Positions 24,701 through 36,900 of a stretch of 64,000 nt of DNA are shown one piece after another; the stretch's first letter is position 1; each line of letters begins with the position of its first letter. The notes beneath the pieces were generated by a model. That model was given only the letters and a program-made list of their open reading frames with translations. It ran no database searches and was not told the DNA's origin. Source of the DNA: Drosophila pseudoobscura (taxonomy: Eukaryota; Arthropoda; Insecta; Diptera; Drosophilidae); contig NC_046683.1 of assembly GCF_009870125.1 (NCBI RefSeq), positions 42,671,869 to 42,735,868 of the forward strand. The letters are read 5' to 3'. Made by a program: the position numbers and the translations under genes.

Positions 24701-27700
24701 GTAAAAAGCTCACATCCAGTTTACGCAGTTGTGGTGTATTCAAGAACTTGTTGACAGCTCCCTCGTTTGATGCTGCTCCTGCCCCCGTCCCCGTTCTGAG
24801 TTTTGGCAAGGCACCTGTCGAGGCGCTGGCCGCTGCCGCTGGCATTGGCATTGGCATTGCCTGGGCACGGGACGGCAGGCAAGTCTGGGTGGGTGGTGGT
24901 GGTGGTGTGGCCTTCGCCTCATCAGCTGCAGTTGTTGACGTGGATGTCGCGTGGCGGGACCAGCTGTAATGCTGTTTTCTGTATTGCGGCGTATACGAGT
25001 TGAAGCTGCCGAAGACAGGAGTGTCGTCCGTGTCATCTGTGTCCTCCCCAGCCAGATCATGGTTATAGCGATCCATGCGAGCTGTTTGAAGAGAAAGAAT
25101 ATCATTAGCGATCCTTTAGCGATCAGATTAGTTAAGCCCTAAATTATCAGCGAAATATACTATCAAAATAGCTGGTATCATCCTCATGCGAGAGCTGAGG
25201 AACAAACTCGGCTTTTTGGCGCAGCAACGAATTCCAGTCCATGCCCAGGAAATACACATGCTCCTTCATCTCCATGGCGCCCGTTTGGGTGCCCAAACGG
25301 TCGCGCGGGTTCTGCTGCAGCAATTGCGTTATGATGTCCTTCGCCTCCGACTGCACCGGCCAGTCCTCGCTGTCCGGCCACTCTATGTCGTCGTTGACAG
25401 TATGGGCAAACAGTTCCTCGGCCGTCTCGCCAAAGAAGGGCACACAGCCGATGAGAAACTCGTAGAGGATGATTCCCATGGACCACCAGTCGACGGGCTT
25501 GCCATAGCCCTGTCTCAATATAACCTCCGGGGCAATGTACTCGGGTGTGCCGTACACCTGAAACAAAGAGCGGATGGATCGGTTGCGGTTGTATTTTGAA
25601 GCCCTCTTTTTGGGGGCTACCCTGCTCACCTGCTTATCGGAAAACTGTCGCGTCTCCGAGTCAATATAGCCCTCGTACAAGTTGGTTGCCAGCGACATGA
25701 GGCCCATCTTGGAGAGGCCGAAATCGGTCAGCTTGATGTGGCCCAGGGCTGTGATCAGCAAGTTGTCCGGCTTCAGGTCGCGATGGACAATGCCATAGCT
25801 GTGCAGATACTCCACGGCTAATACTGTTTCGGCAAAGTAGAACCGAGCCATGTCCGCCGGCAGCGGTCCAATGTTCTTCAGAAGGGTGCCGCAGTCGCCG
25901 CCCTCCACGTACTCCATGACCAGGCACAGGTGTTTCTTCGTTTCGAACGAACAATACATGCTTACCACAAAGGGGTTGTCGGCAAACGACAGTATGTCCC
26001 GCTCGGCGAACACCTGCTCCACCTGGTTGCGCAAAATGAGATTATTTTTGTTGATTTTCTTCATGGCGAAGCGTTGACGGGTCGTCTTGTGCTTCACCAA
26101 GTAGACGGCTCCGTAGGCACCATTTGAGATCAGCTTGGCAATGTCAAAGTCATTTTCGTGTGGCAATAGCTGTGTACCTGCGCCAGTGCCAGTGCCAGTG
26201 CCAGATCCCGATCCCGCACCTTCTCCCGCCTCGTTCAGCTGACTAACCGCCAAGGCGAAGCTGGGAGCAGGCTGTGCGTCGCACGCAGCCACTGGCGTTT
26301 GTGGCGGCTGCTGTGGCGTACTAGTTCCACTGGGGTGGACGGGATAGTCCAGGGCGACGGCATCGAGGGCCAGGCTGCTCAACTGCTTGGCGGCACTGGT
26401 GAGAGGCGAGTTGAGTAGCAGAGATCCGCCCTGCTGCAGTGGGTCCGCATCCACTGTGACCTGCTCCGAGCACATCTGCTGTGTTTCCCGCAATTCCTGC
26501 TGCAGCTCGGCAATGGGATCCCGATTCAGGCCCAGTTTGTGTATGATATACTGCGGTATATCAGCCTTAATAACAGGCATGGCCTTGGCATGACCCTCGG
26601 CCGCCTCCAGCAGTTCGTAGAACTCTTGGGGATCGAACTCCAGGCACTCGAGCAGGCGGGCCGGGCGCGAGATGATTAGTAATAGTTTTTTGATCACGCC
26701 ACTCAGCTCGGCGGCTGCTTCCGGAGACTTCTCCTTGGTCTCAACCAGCAATCGCTCCAGATTTTCACTCAGCTCGTAGAAATATTGCGAGGTAATCAGC
26801 TTCGCCTCCGATTTGTGCAGGCAATCGCGGGCCATTTCCAGCACCTGATGGTGCACAAACCGCACTATGGGCTGGGAGTCCCGAAAGCTGCTGCAAGCAG
26901 CACTTTTGTTCTCATGTATAAAGTGCTTCAGACGCTCCTCCATCTGCTGGGTGGCCTTGGGAAAGCGCTCCTTGTACAGAGTATTCATCACCGCAATCTC
27001 ACTGTCCACAATGGGCGAGCGCGAGGGACTGGATAACGATCGGGAGCGTGGACGAAAATGGGGCGACAACCGTCCAGGGGCGACGCCGCCTTGGCCTGGC
27101 GTGGAATTCGAGGCAGAGCAAGTGCTATTATCCTTATCCTGACCCTTTCCGCTACAAGCGATGCTCAAATCAGCACAGCAATTGATGCAACCTGCAACCG
27201 TAAGCTTCTGCGGCTGCAACTGAGATGTCTTGGGCTGTTTGTGCAGCTGCGGCTGCTGTGGCTGCTTCTGGGCAGCGGCTTGCAACAAAACACAATGCCT
27301 GGGACAGTGCTGCTTGAGATGCTCGGCACAGCAGGCGCCGGCGGCAACAGCGGCAGCATCAGCATCCTGGACGCACGGCGGAATGTTGTGCGGCAATTGG
27401 TTGAGTGCCTCCTGACTCGAGCACTGGGACTGCAAGAGAGCGTATGATCAGATACAAATTCATTCAAATTCATTCGTTCTTTTCTCATCAACTTTACCGA
27501 TAAATTAGAGCTGCCTGGTGTGGTGCCATAGCCGGAGGAGGGCAGCGATGCCACAGACCAGCGACGTCCGTCCACCACTCCGCGGCACGAGGCGATCCGC
27601 TTGATCGGAGCAAATGCAAATGGCATGGGCGAATTGAGGCGCGGACTGTCCACGGGACTGGCCGAGTACGGAGAGTGCGCACGCGAGCCGCCGGCCGAGG

Positions 27701-28771
27701 CCACAGCAGAGGCATTCGTAACCAGGCTGAGACGGTGATGGGCGACACCACTGGAGGAGGAGCCCCCAGTGCCAGTGGAGCCCGACCCCGCCCCGCCACC
27801 CGCCGACCCACGCATCACCACACCATGGAGATGATGGTGATGATGCTTGGCCAGACCAATGCCCGCACAGCTGCCCGACCGCGAGATGTTGTGGCCAGGC
27901 GAGGGCGAGGGAACCGACGAATGGCTTTTGGCTTGAGCCATAGACGGACCAGCACCAGCCAGCTCAAGACGGAAATAGTTGCCAGTGAGACAGGGAGCCG
28001 ATTTTCCCAGCGATGAGTGCCGCATGCGTAGCAAGTTGGATGCTTCTGCAAAGTGAAACAAACAAAATTTCTCGTAGGAGTGGGTGGGCAGTGGGCGTAA
28101 GCATTGCCGCTCTTACCGCTGCTGACGGCGCGCAAGGAGTTGGTGTGTTGCTGATAGGATATCTTGCGGAGCAGAGCCGTATAGCCACGTGAGTGCAATG
28201 AGCTGGAACTGCCCGATAGACCGCCGGACGAGCTCTTGGTTAGGTTCAGGTTTCTCAATATCGAGGAGCTATTCGTGCTATCGTTTCCAATCGACAGCTT
28301 GGCTGGCGATGTGGGAAGCATCTCCAGGCCGCTGCACGACTTTACGCTGCTATTGCAGGAAGGGGCGGCTGCTAAAGCAGCTGCTGCGGCAGCTGCCTCC
28401 TGATCTGAATCGTCAAAGATGAGAACCCGGGCCGAGTAACTCGACTGGGGACGTATTCGTGAAAGATTGGCTGTGCTCAGCTGACGCTTGGCCACAGGAC
28501 TACCGCTCATGGTGGAGGCCGTTGAGCCGCTGCTATCAACGGACAGGGATATGGCCAGGGCGTCGCTGGCATCTATTTCGCTGGCCATACTCCGATTGAT
28601 GAACTCCTTCTCTTGCTCGTCGCCCTTCTGCGGCGTTGAGGTGGATATTTTACTGCCGGTGGCTACGGCTTCTGTTGCGGTTGCTGGGGACGATGTTGTT
28701 GTGGCTGCCGCACCTTCTGCTGAACGGGGTCCCACTCCCGACAGCGACGAAGACGTGTCCTGGCGACTCAT
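21706..28771 (-). CDS. dop: Microtubule-associated Ser/Thr (MAST) kinase, drop out
   Basis: AGC-type kinase; fly drop out is linked to dynein-dependent transport and cellularization. Exons: 28771-28117, 28045-27498, 27429-25630, 25557-25161, 25081-24714, 24641-23451, 23353-23011, 22919-21957 and 21893-21706 (2150 aa). The order is a Ser/Ala-rich head; the MAST N-terminal domain (exon 3); a kinase with glycine loop [12 protein letters not shown], lysine in [15 protein letters not shown] and DFG, then [11 protein letters not shown]; a PDZ domain ([20 protein letters not shown]); and a long Ser/Pro-rich tail. Two 72-nt introns (25629-25558 and 24713-24642) are stop-free and in frame. The start has no other in-frame ATG before conserved sequence. 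The symbol rests on family and position. Confidence 0.92.
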
Positions 28772-28795
28772 GGCCTTGATTTATACCTTTTGATG

Positions 28796-28864
28796 TTAGC
28801 GGTCTTGCCTTTTGTTTTCCTTGTTGGTGGTGTAGTTGCTGTTGCTGTTGCTGTTGGCTGGCAT
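28796..28864 (-). CDS. Upstream ORF in the dop leader (22 codons)
   Basis: An ATG at 28864 opens a frame rich in Ser/Asn (MPANSNSNSNYTTNKENKRQ) that ends with TAA 24 nt before the dop start. It lies just inside a leader exon with a TTACAG acceptor at 28875-28877. Such a uORF could lower dop translation; the peptide looks low-complexity and unlikely to have its own job. Confidence 0.4.
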   Translation of the reverse strand: MPANSNSNSNYTTNKENKRQDR

Positions 28865-28871
28865 GTCGTCG

Positions 28872-30097
28872 GCGGCTGTAATGTAAATAAATTAATTAGC
28901 ACACGGCTGGCAAAGGTTTCCAAGTTTTAGTTCCCCGCCAATCCTTCCGGGAACATATAGGAACCACCATATCTCGTCTGGTTGAATTTCCACATTACAC
29001 AAAGAAAAAAACCAAGGGGAATTGGGTAAAATTATGAACAAACGAATACATATGTACATATGTGTGTACGCTTATGTAAATAAAGAAAGCATGTGCCGCT
29101 CTTCTTCGGTTATCCTATGACAAATTGCGGATCCATACACTAAATATTGTGGATGTCAAGCAACTGTCCGTCCTGTTGGGCTCATTTACGGATACAGGGC
29201 GGGGATTAGGCTAAAGGAACGTATCTTGTGATGTTCTGCACGGACGGCGACGTCGATGCGTTGTCGTAGTCCGATTTCTGCGGTTATCAGCGCCCAAGTT
29301 TGTTTTTGTTTAATTTTGGTATGTTTAGTAGCATTTATTTACACACCATAAATTCACACATACACACATGTCTGGTCGTGCTCTTGCGTGTGTTCGTGTG
29401 TCTATATTTGTTTAAATTTCGCCCACTTGAGGCGAGACGAGCGAGTTATTCACATGATAATTGGGTTCGCAATCGCGCTAACTATTTGCTTAAATTTGAT
29501 TATACAGAGCCCAGTCGCCACTATCCAAGGGCAAGGGATTTCTAGATCAAAAGTTTTTGAAGGCAAAAACCACTCCTTCCCTTTATGGCCGCCCACACAC
29601 AGTCACAGCGATTACGGTGGTTAGGAGCAGGGCAGGGGAGGGGAGGCCGAGAATCAAATCAATGTCTCTTCGGCATTCGAACACTTGAACATTTGGGAGA
29701 CTTAGCTTATGACCTTACATTTTGTACACACTATTGTTGCTGTTGAACAAACCACTTTCGTGGGCCAAGCGGGCCCTACAATGAATATTAATAATTTTAA
29801 CAGCGAAAAATCGTTGTAACAATAATCAGCAAAACGGTCACACTCATGGTGATGGTAGCAGAGTCGGACAAGGCAGCAGCGCCATCGATAGGGCTGTAAT
29901 CGATACATTGAATGATGTATCATTTGAACCGTGAGAAATGAAACTAATCGAATGCATTTGCTAAGTTTTGTTTATTTTTACGTTTTTTTTAGAGAAAATG
30001 TAAATGTACCCGCCTTGCTTCATATCTTCATTATTTAGAATAATCAGAGGAAAAGCAAATCTATTATTAATGAGAATATAGCAGCTCTAACAATTCG
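28872..30097. other. dop 5' flank and leader intron
   Basis: Begins with the probable leader splice acceptor of dop, then about 1.2 kb without a supported gene. A motif-1-type CGGTCACACTC at about 29835 together with ATCGATA-type sites at 29884-29908 marks the likeliest promoter. SCCRO lies head to tail beyond. Confidence 0.45.
29834..29910. promoter_or_regulatory. Candidate housekeeping core promoter (motif 1 plus DRE-like sites)
   Basis: CGGTCACACTC matches the fly core promoter motif 1 (YGGTCACACTR). Fifty bases on, CATCGATAG and AATCGATAC resemble DRE sites. It is probably the dop promoter, about 1.1 kb upstream of the start codon with a spliced leader between. Confidence 0.45.
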
Positions 30098-31190
30098 TTA
30101 GCCATAATTCATGTTTGTACTATGCGAGGTCGGGTAAGCGCTAGATATGTTCCTTTGGGACGTTGACTGCTGCTGGCACCCTGACGATGGCTCTTCCTTC
30201 AGATGATTGTTTTCCTGGCACCATTCAACGAAGTCGTCGATAAGTACAGGCCAGGCACCTTCCGAGTCGTAATTACTCATCCGATCATCGATGTTGGTGG
30301 CAAAATCGAGGAGCAAATTCCAGGTGTCTCGCGATATTGCTCGCTTGTGTTTCTCCTCGAGGAACTTGCACCAAATGTCCAAGAACTTGAAGCGTCCGCT
30401 CAGAACTATGCACCAGTATGCAATTGCCATATCCAGATCGATGCTCTTCTGTCCCGGATCCTTGGCATAGTTAAAGGTGAAGTGATAAAAATCCTTGAAT
30501 TTGCCAGCATCATTCAGTTCCAGCTCCAGCAATGGCAACTTCGACTTGAGTTTCTCAATGCTATCGATGCCCAGGTCGCACATGCCATTTGTAAATTCAT
30601 CCCGTGAGAATTCGCACTGTACCTCGGCGTGAAATTTCCACGCAATGATCAGGACCAGCTTTGAGTCGGGTTTCAGGTCTAGGTCTTCTAGGAATCGTAT
30701 CACGCCCTGAGAACTAATCTTTAGCGGATCACTCGGATCGCGGTATCGCATAAATAACTGCTCGATGCGTTTCCGATCCAGCTCGCGGTAATAATACTCG
30801 GGATTCTGAAAGTAGTTGTCACTGGCCAGATCCATTTTCCAGTCATTCTGTTGCAGACAAAAAATTGCAGTCTGTTCCCCCGTCTGTGTCAGCGAAATAA
30901 ACTTCTTCACCTTGTCGCGATGCTGGCTCGACTTGAGTTTGTTCTGCGGATAAACGAATCAATCGAATAGTTATAAATAAATATTTGTTATAATAGATAG
31001 ACGGACAATGATGATGCCCAGGCGAATTGCATAAATACAACAACAAAAGTGCGTAAGCTGGCGCTGCTTACTAATGGTAAGAAGATGCTTCAGCGTCGCA
31101 CTTACAAAGCCACCAATTTCCCACACGGGCCTATACATCGCCAAGGCAATTTCATTGCACTTTTAAAATAAATTCATTGCTACTCACCAT
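30098..31190 (-). CDS. SCCRO: SCCRO / DCN1-like cullin neddylation factor
   Basis: E3 co-factor that helps UBC12 place NEDD8 on cullins. The coding exons are a three-base exon (ATG, 31190-31188, followed at once by GTGAGT) and 30943-30098 (282 aa in total). After the splice the protein reads [15 protein letters not shown], then a UBA-like fold ([16 protein letters not shown]) and the PONY/DUF298 domain with [38 protein letters not shown] and [13 protein letters not shown], ending in the DAD patch [14 protein letters not shown]. It resembles human DCUN1D1/D2 almost end to end, with an extra Ser-rich tail. The ATG-only exon is inferred from splice sites and the N-terminal match. Confidence 0.9.
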
Positions 31191-31261
31191 TTCTGTTTGA
31201 ATAATTATTATCTGTTTATTCAACTAAGTTTTTTCTGCGTTTGCGTTGTTAGTGGTCTAGA

Positions 31262-31640
31262 GTAGTGTTGTCGAAAAATCGATAGCGCTATCGGTTTTAT
31301 CGATGTTTGGAAAATGATCAGTGCTGCCAACTCTGTAGAAGAAAAAAACAGCTTTAAAAACACAACATATATACACTTTTCATTATTTTGTCTAATTCGA
31401 CCTGCCACCCGAGTCCTTAAATGACGGACCTCCAGCCCAAAACTTCGTATCGTATCGATATACATCAAAAGCATAGAGTGGTAATTTTTTGGGTATAAGT
31501 TTTACAAAGAAAAAATAGAAAAACCTAGCTGAATATATATATATTTGAAATAGCCAGAATTCCAGTTATAGCCATCTGCAAATTAGACACCATCGATAGT
31601 ATAACCCATCAAAATTTGTGATCGCATGACATATCGATAG
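31262..31640. promoter_or_regulatory. Divergent SCCRO/ITFG1-homologue promoter region with ATCGAT sites
   Basis: The 512 bp between the two start codons has ATCGATAGCG and TTATCGATG near 31278-31306, ATCGATAT near 31454, CATCGATAG near 31593 and TATCGATAG near 31634. The pattern suggests DREF/BEAF control of both genes. Confidence 0.55.
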
Positions 31641-31702
31641 TGAAAATAGTGTTGTGTAGATTAACACATCTGACTCAATATTGATTTTACAATAACAAAA
31701 GA

Positions 31703-33584
31703 ATGCTACAGAGATATAAGGTCCTTAAAATGTTCGATTTTGGAGTGCTCCTGCTTGGGCTCCTGCTCAGCCTAGACTGCATTGCTCATGGCAGCGATAT
31801 CACGGACAAGGTGTTCGGGAATATCAAAGAGGGCATTGTCGCAGCCTTTGGAGACTTCAACTCGGACGAGCTGACGGACATATTTGTCATTAGTGATAAC
31901 ATGAAAACGCTGCAGATACTCTATGGTATTTACATACATTTGGAAAAGCCCTCCCATATTCTTTTAACTCTCCCCTGGCGTAGGTCACGACACGGAGCCC
32001 TTACTCATCCCTGGACCGTATTGCACCTACCCTGGCAAGACGATTGTCAGTGCTGTTCCGGGTGACTTCGATGGTGATGCTCTGATGGATGTGTTGGTGA
32101 ATCTCAAGAACGACGAGAAGGAAAGCTATGACGTGTACATCAATTGGGGCAACACGACAGAGATAATCTGCTCCAAGCAGCCTCTCTTCAAAAGCATTGG
32201 CGAAGTGATGGCTCTTGACTTTAATCGGGACATGATCCTCGACTTATATGGTCTCGATAGTGTTGGGGAGCGCACATTCTGGATATTTAACAGCAGCCGA
32301 ACGCATCCCGAGGTGATCCATCAGGCCGTGCCAACTGGAAGTGCCGGAAATAGTCTGGCCATTCCAAATGCTAATGCCTATTTAGATTTGAATGAAGACT
32401 TCCTGGCCGATCTATTTCTGCAGACACAGGACTCCTATGAGATCTGGTACGGCATCAATGAACGAGATATGAAGGAGAACTTTAGCTACCAATACTCCAT
32501 AAAGTTCCAACCTATTGGCGATAGTGACTACCATATTGGCCAGGCCGTCTTCATGGACTTTGAGCTGAAAGGAGTGCAAAATATTGTGATTCCATTTTGT
32601 ATTCTTGCGAACTGCCTCAAATCCTCAATTATGGTCCACGATGGCAATGACTTTCGAAATCTCCATGTAAACTTTAGGGATCCCCAGGGCATCACGTGGG
32701 CGTTGGTGCCGCCCGTTCCGGGTGATGTTTACTTGAGGACCATTACGGCCAGAAGCGGGGACTTTAATTTGGATGGCTATCCCGATCTCCTCCTCACCTT
32801 GCAGCCGTTAAACGTAGCTAAGCCGGTGATGCAAACGTTCCTGCTGGAGAATGTTCCCTGCACCACATGCGAGAAGTCGTCGAAGCGGACATTTGAGGTG
32901 CGCTGGAACGCCCTGTCACCCATGGGAAACAACACAGTGGCTGGAGCCTTCTATGATTTCTATCAGGACGGAGTGCTCGATGTGATTCTCATCCAGAAGA
33001 ATCGGAACGGCAGCTACCGTCCGCTTGCATTCCGCAATACCCTTGACTACGATGCCAACTTTGTCAAGGTTATTGTTCTGACGGGACTGGATAACAAACA
33101 GAATTCAGAGCGTCGCACCCCTCTGGGCAGGAAGAAGCGTACATATGGAACGAATCTCCCTGGACCGCGCATCACCTACAGCACAACCACTCAAGATGGC
33201 GACCAGCAGTGTGGTAGTAGTGTGCAATTGCCTCAGGCATCCTATTTTGCCCTCCAACTACCTTACACCTGCTTTGGCCTTGGACGAACACCCAACTTTG
33301 TAGATCAGCTGGCCGTAGGCCTGGGGAGCAAGTGGCGCAATTGGACACAGTTGATTCCGAACTCGCAGATCATTGTGGTGCCCAAGCCGCTGGATGAGCC
33401 ATCGCACTGGAAGGCTCAGCTGTTTGTGACCCCCAGTAAATTGATCTTGATGAGTGTTGTGGCCCTGGGGGGCACTTGCCTGGTCATTATACTTATCATA
33501 TTGGTGCTGTACATCAAAGAGAAGCGAGAGGATAAACAAGAGCGCTTGCAAGAGTCCCACAGATTCCATTTCGACGCCATGTAA
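31703..33584 (+). CDS. ITFG1 / TIP-like FG-GAP repeat membrane protein
   Basis: Type I membrane protein with integrin-alpha-like FG-GAP repeats; the vertebrate form is called T-cell immunomodulatory protein. Exons 31703-31925 and 31984-33584 give 607 aa (human ITFG1 about 612). A signal peptide (MFDFGVLLLGLLLSLDCIAH) is followed by FG-GAP units with Asp-rich calcium-type loops (AFGDFNSDELTD, VPGDFDGDALMD, RSGDFNLDGYPD). One transmembrane helix (LILMSVVALGGTCLVIILII) comes near the end, then a short tail ending HFDAM as in the human protein. The start could also be ATG 31730, which places the signal peptide at the very N-terminus and may be the better choice. From memory this is CG7739. Confidence 0.9.
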
Positions 33585-33959
33585 CGCGATAAACTAACTT
33601 TAAACTAAGAAATCTTTACGTGTCAGCCTAGGCAGTTGATTAATTTTATTATTATTATTTAAATTGTGTAATATGCCCAATATAAGGACTTCTCTACATT
33701 TTTGCATTGGGAGCTACATAAATAAGTCATTAATTGTCTTTAGTAGTTGAAAAAAATATAACAATATTCTGTTGGAGCCACTAAAGACGTCATTCACATC
33801 GAAGCTCCTAATGAAAGGAGTAGAGTGTGCCCTTTACATATGATATATACGATTATGGTTCAAGAAATGTGATAAAATAAAAAATTAATAAAGAATAATG
33901 ATGTTTGAATTAAATTCTTATTGGCAAAAGGGTAAATGTAACCGTATTTACTATTCTGC
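33585..33959. other. Convergent 3' region of the ITFG1 homologue and AGO2
   Basis: 375 bp, AT-rich. AATAAA-type signals for the plus-strand gene occur at 33875-33895. Both genes end here, so overlapping 3' UTRs, and therefore endogenous double-stranded RNA, are possible. Confidence 0.55.
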
Positions 33960-36900
33960 CTACACGAAGTACATGGGGTTCGTTTTCAGGAACTCTGGAA
34001 CAATCAACCGCTTTTCGTATTCCTCCTTTGGAGTGAGGAACTTGGTGCAGCTGTAAGAGAAGCAGTCAAGATATGTACCGTCAGAACGAATATACGTAAC
34101 AATAATAGCATTAATATCGCACCCAGTGAGATAGACACGTCCACGTGCCGCAGCCAAATGTGCCAAATATGCCGGAGCCGGATAAGACACTGCGCGGTTG
34201 CAACGGGGAAACATGTGACAAAGATTGTATGTTAATTGCTGCAGTAAGTCTATATCCAAGTTGCCCGTATTCTCAATCACATTGTAACGCGTCGGCTTGG
34301 CCGTCCCCTGAATCGACTGATGGCTGACCATGAAGAACTGCATCTCATTGGGATGGACAATGGTGCGATCGACGACCGTTCCCGGATCAACATTGTTAAA
34401 CTTGTTGTATAGCGATGAAGTTCCGTTCGGAAAGAAGCGTGTATGATGCCGCTTAACTACGATGACGCAGCAAATCTTGGGATTAATGAGCAGCTGATAG
34501 GAGACGAAGGGAGATTAGCGATCGAAAATGATGAGGCTTCGGGAGGCAAGACTTCAACTTACCTTGGTGCAGGCCGCAGAAATTCCACTCAACTCTTCCT
34601 TCTTGATCTTGGGAAACTGACCATCGCTCACGCCATCACGATAATAGACAATGTGCTCGGGATAGGATTTCCGGTACTGATGATAGACACGCAAGTGCTC
34701 AAGAGTTATCGACTCCATGTCCTGTATCTCCTCCAAGTCAGAGCGTTGCAAGCGATATTGCATGTTATATGAAGCCCCGAATGGATCATGGGAGGCGGCA
34801 ACACCCACCACACTGGGGATCTCACGCTGATCTGGCGATGGATGAGTTACATCAGCACCCAAGAACATCGCATTCTTTAGCAGACAGAGGGGGTCATCCT
34901 TTAGCTTATGATTGATGCCGTTTAGCTTGGAATTGACCTTAAGCAGAACGTTTCCAATACACTGCAGGTTACATTTACGCAGGACTGTGTTCTCCTTGAT
35001 GCATTGTGTGAGAATTCCATGTTCCAGCTCAGCCTTTTGCTTCACGACATCATAAACGGACCCGGAATTTGGTATAATAACGTACACCAAATCAAATTGA
35101 TTGTTTTTTAAATCAAGGAAATGAGAATCCAGTTCACGCAAATCAAGGTAATTCCGTATCTCGGCGTTGTCATTCAGGCACACATTGACGGTGCGACTCA
35201 GCTGAATTATCTGCAAAGAAAATTAGTCAGGATCTGAGTGAAATTCTGCTTCCAGCCGTGCACAACTTACCATGCCCTGAAAATCGACCACACTCATGTA
35301 GTCAATCTTACCGTAGAGTATAGCCCATTTATGTGGCTTTGGCTTGGGGTCATAGAATTGCATGCCATCCATGCGCCACGAACCGTTCCTCACCGAGGCC
35401 AACTTGTTTTTGTACTCAATCTGAGGCGCATTGAGCGTGCGTGTATTCACGACGATGAAGTCACTGCCCAGACGTATGCCAAAGTGGCTGATGGTCGGGT
35501 CTAAATTGTGCCTGAAATATTCCATCAAGCGGATGATCTTGGCCTTCCTCTCGTTGGTGGGAGTGGCAGCATACTTAATCATGGCCGCCACCTGATTAGC
35601 TCCATCCTTGCGCTGCAATGCGATGTAAAGAAATCAAATCACGAAATTATTTTCAGTGAAAGGAACTTGTTGAACTCACATTCAGGGCCTGCCCATCCTC
35701 AATGCGACATAGTTCGATAGGCAAATAAATGTTTTTCAACGGCGGCCCAACATGCAAGCAAAGCAGGTTCGGATACTTTAAATTATATTTCCGAGACCGG
35801 AAGTACTCTGCAACCGTCGTTTGCTTCCCATCCAGCTCAAATTTCTGACTGCTAGCGGGAAACTTGGAAAGCCCGTTGACTCTGAAGACGCGAGGGGCAC
35901 TGGCAAAACAGGCAGGCGGATCGTATACTATATTCATGCCCTTTAGGAATGATTCGATTTTGTAACGCCTGTCGTCAAGATTTGTGCTTTTGTCAATTCT
36001 CTTGCGCTGATACTGCTCTAAATATTCAATGATCGTCATGGCCTTCGGAAAGGACTTGTGCGATATGTCCACATTAACAAACGGGCGATCGCCAAGCACG
36101 AATGCTTGATAGAGTCCAACTAGAGCTTCGTAGCCGTCGTTCAGATCAAAGGCTTTACCGGGCTCTGACCTTTTGTAGAACGAGCGACCGGCGCGTATGG
36201 CGGTGTTATGACAGGGGGCCGCCAACACAACCTCCAGACACTGTAAGGCTCTCATGGGCTTGTCATATATCCTATCCTTCATATAGCTGAAAAAATGGAA
36301 AAATGGGAAATTGCATTATGCCGATTCTCTGCCGACACATTTGGTTCAATATAACGGTTCACTCACTTTCTCAGCGAGTTCAGATCGACCTCCGAGTCCT
36401 CTGTCTCCTTGATTTCCAGAGTGTAAGTCAGGGTACGGCCGTGGCGATCTAATATCTGGACGGCAAGAAAGCAATATTCACTTCAAAGGTTCCTCAAGCT
36501 CGGCGAAATACACAACAGCACTTACTTTCACTTCTTGGCCCTGGGAGCTGCATTTTAGCTTCACAGCTGAGTAGGCCGATGCACGTCCATCAAATGCGGC
36601 AATCGCACCGCCCAAGTGTTCAACTCTGTACTGCTCAAAAGCCTGACGATAGAACTTCTTAGGACGCTCTGGCGTGATCTTCACATCGTAGTGGTAGGCC
36701 ACAGCTGGCATTTTGTCCAAGTTAACGTCGAGGTAATTGACAGATACTTGACCTGGTTTTCCCAAAGTTCCACGCTTCATGGTGCCTGCTGGGAGAGGCG
36801 GCAGAGCCGCGCCACCCTGCTTTTGGGGTGGTCCTCTCTGTTGTCCACCTCCTTGCTGCTGCGGACCTCTCTGTTGTCCGCCTCCTTGCTGCTGCGGTCT

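Noticed and set aside
25558-25629. Reading the dop kinase exon as one uninterrupted exon
   Set aside because: Good splice sites and the family activation segment argue for an intron; continuity is listed only as a possible retained form.
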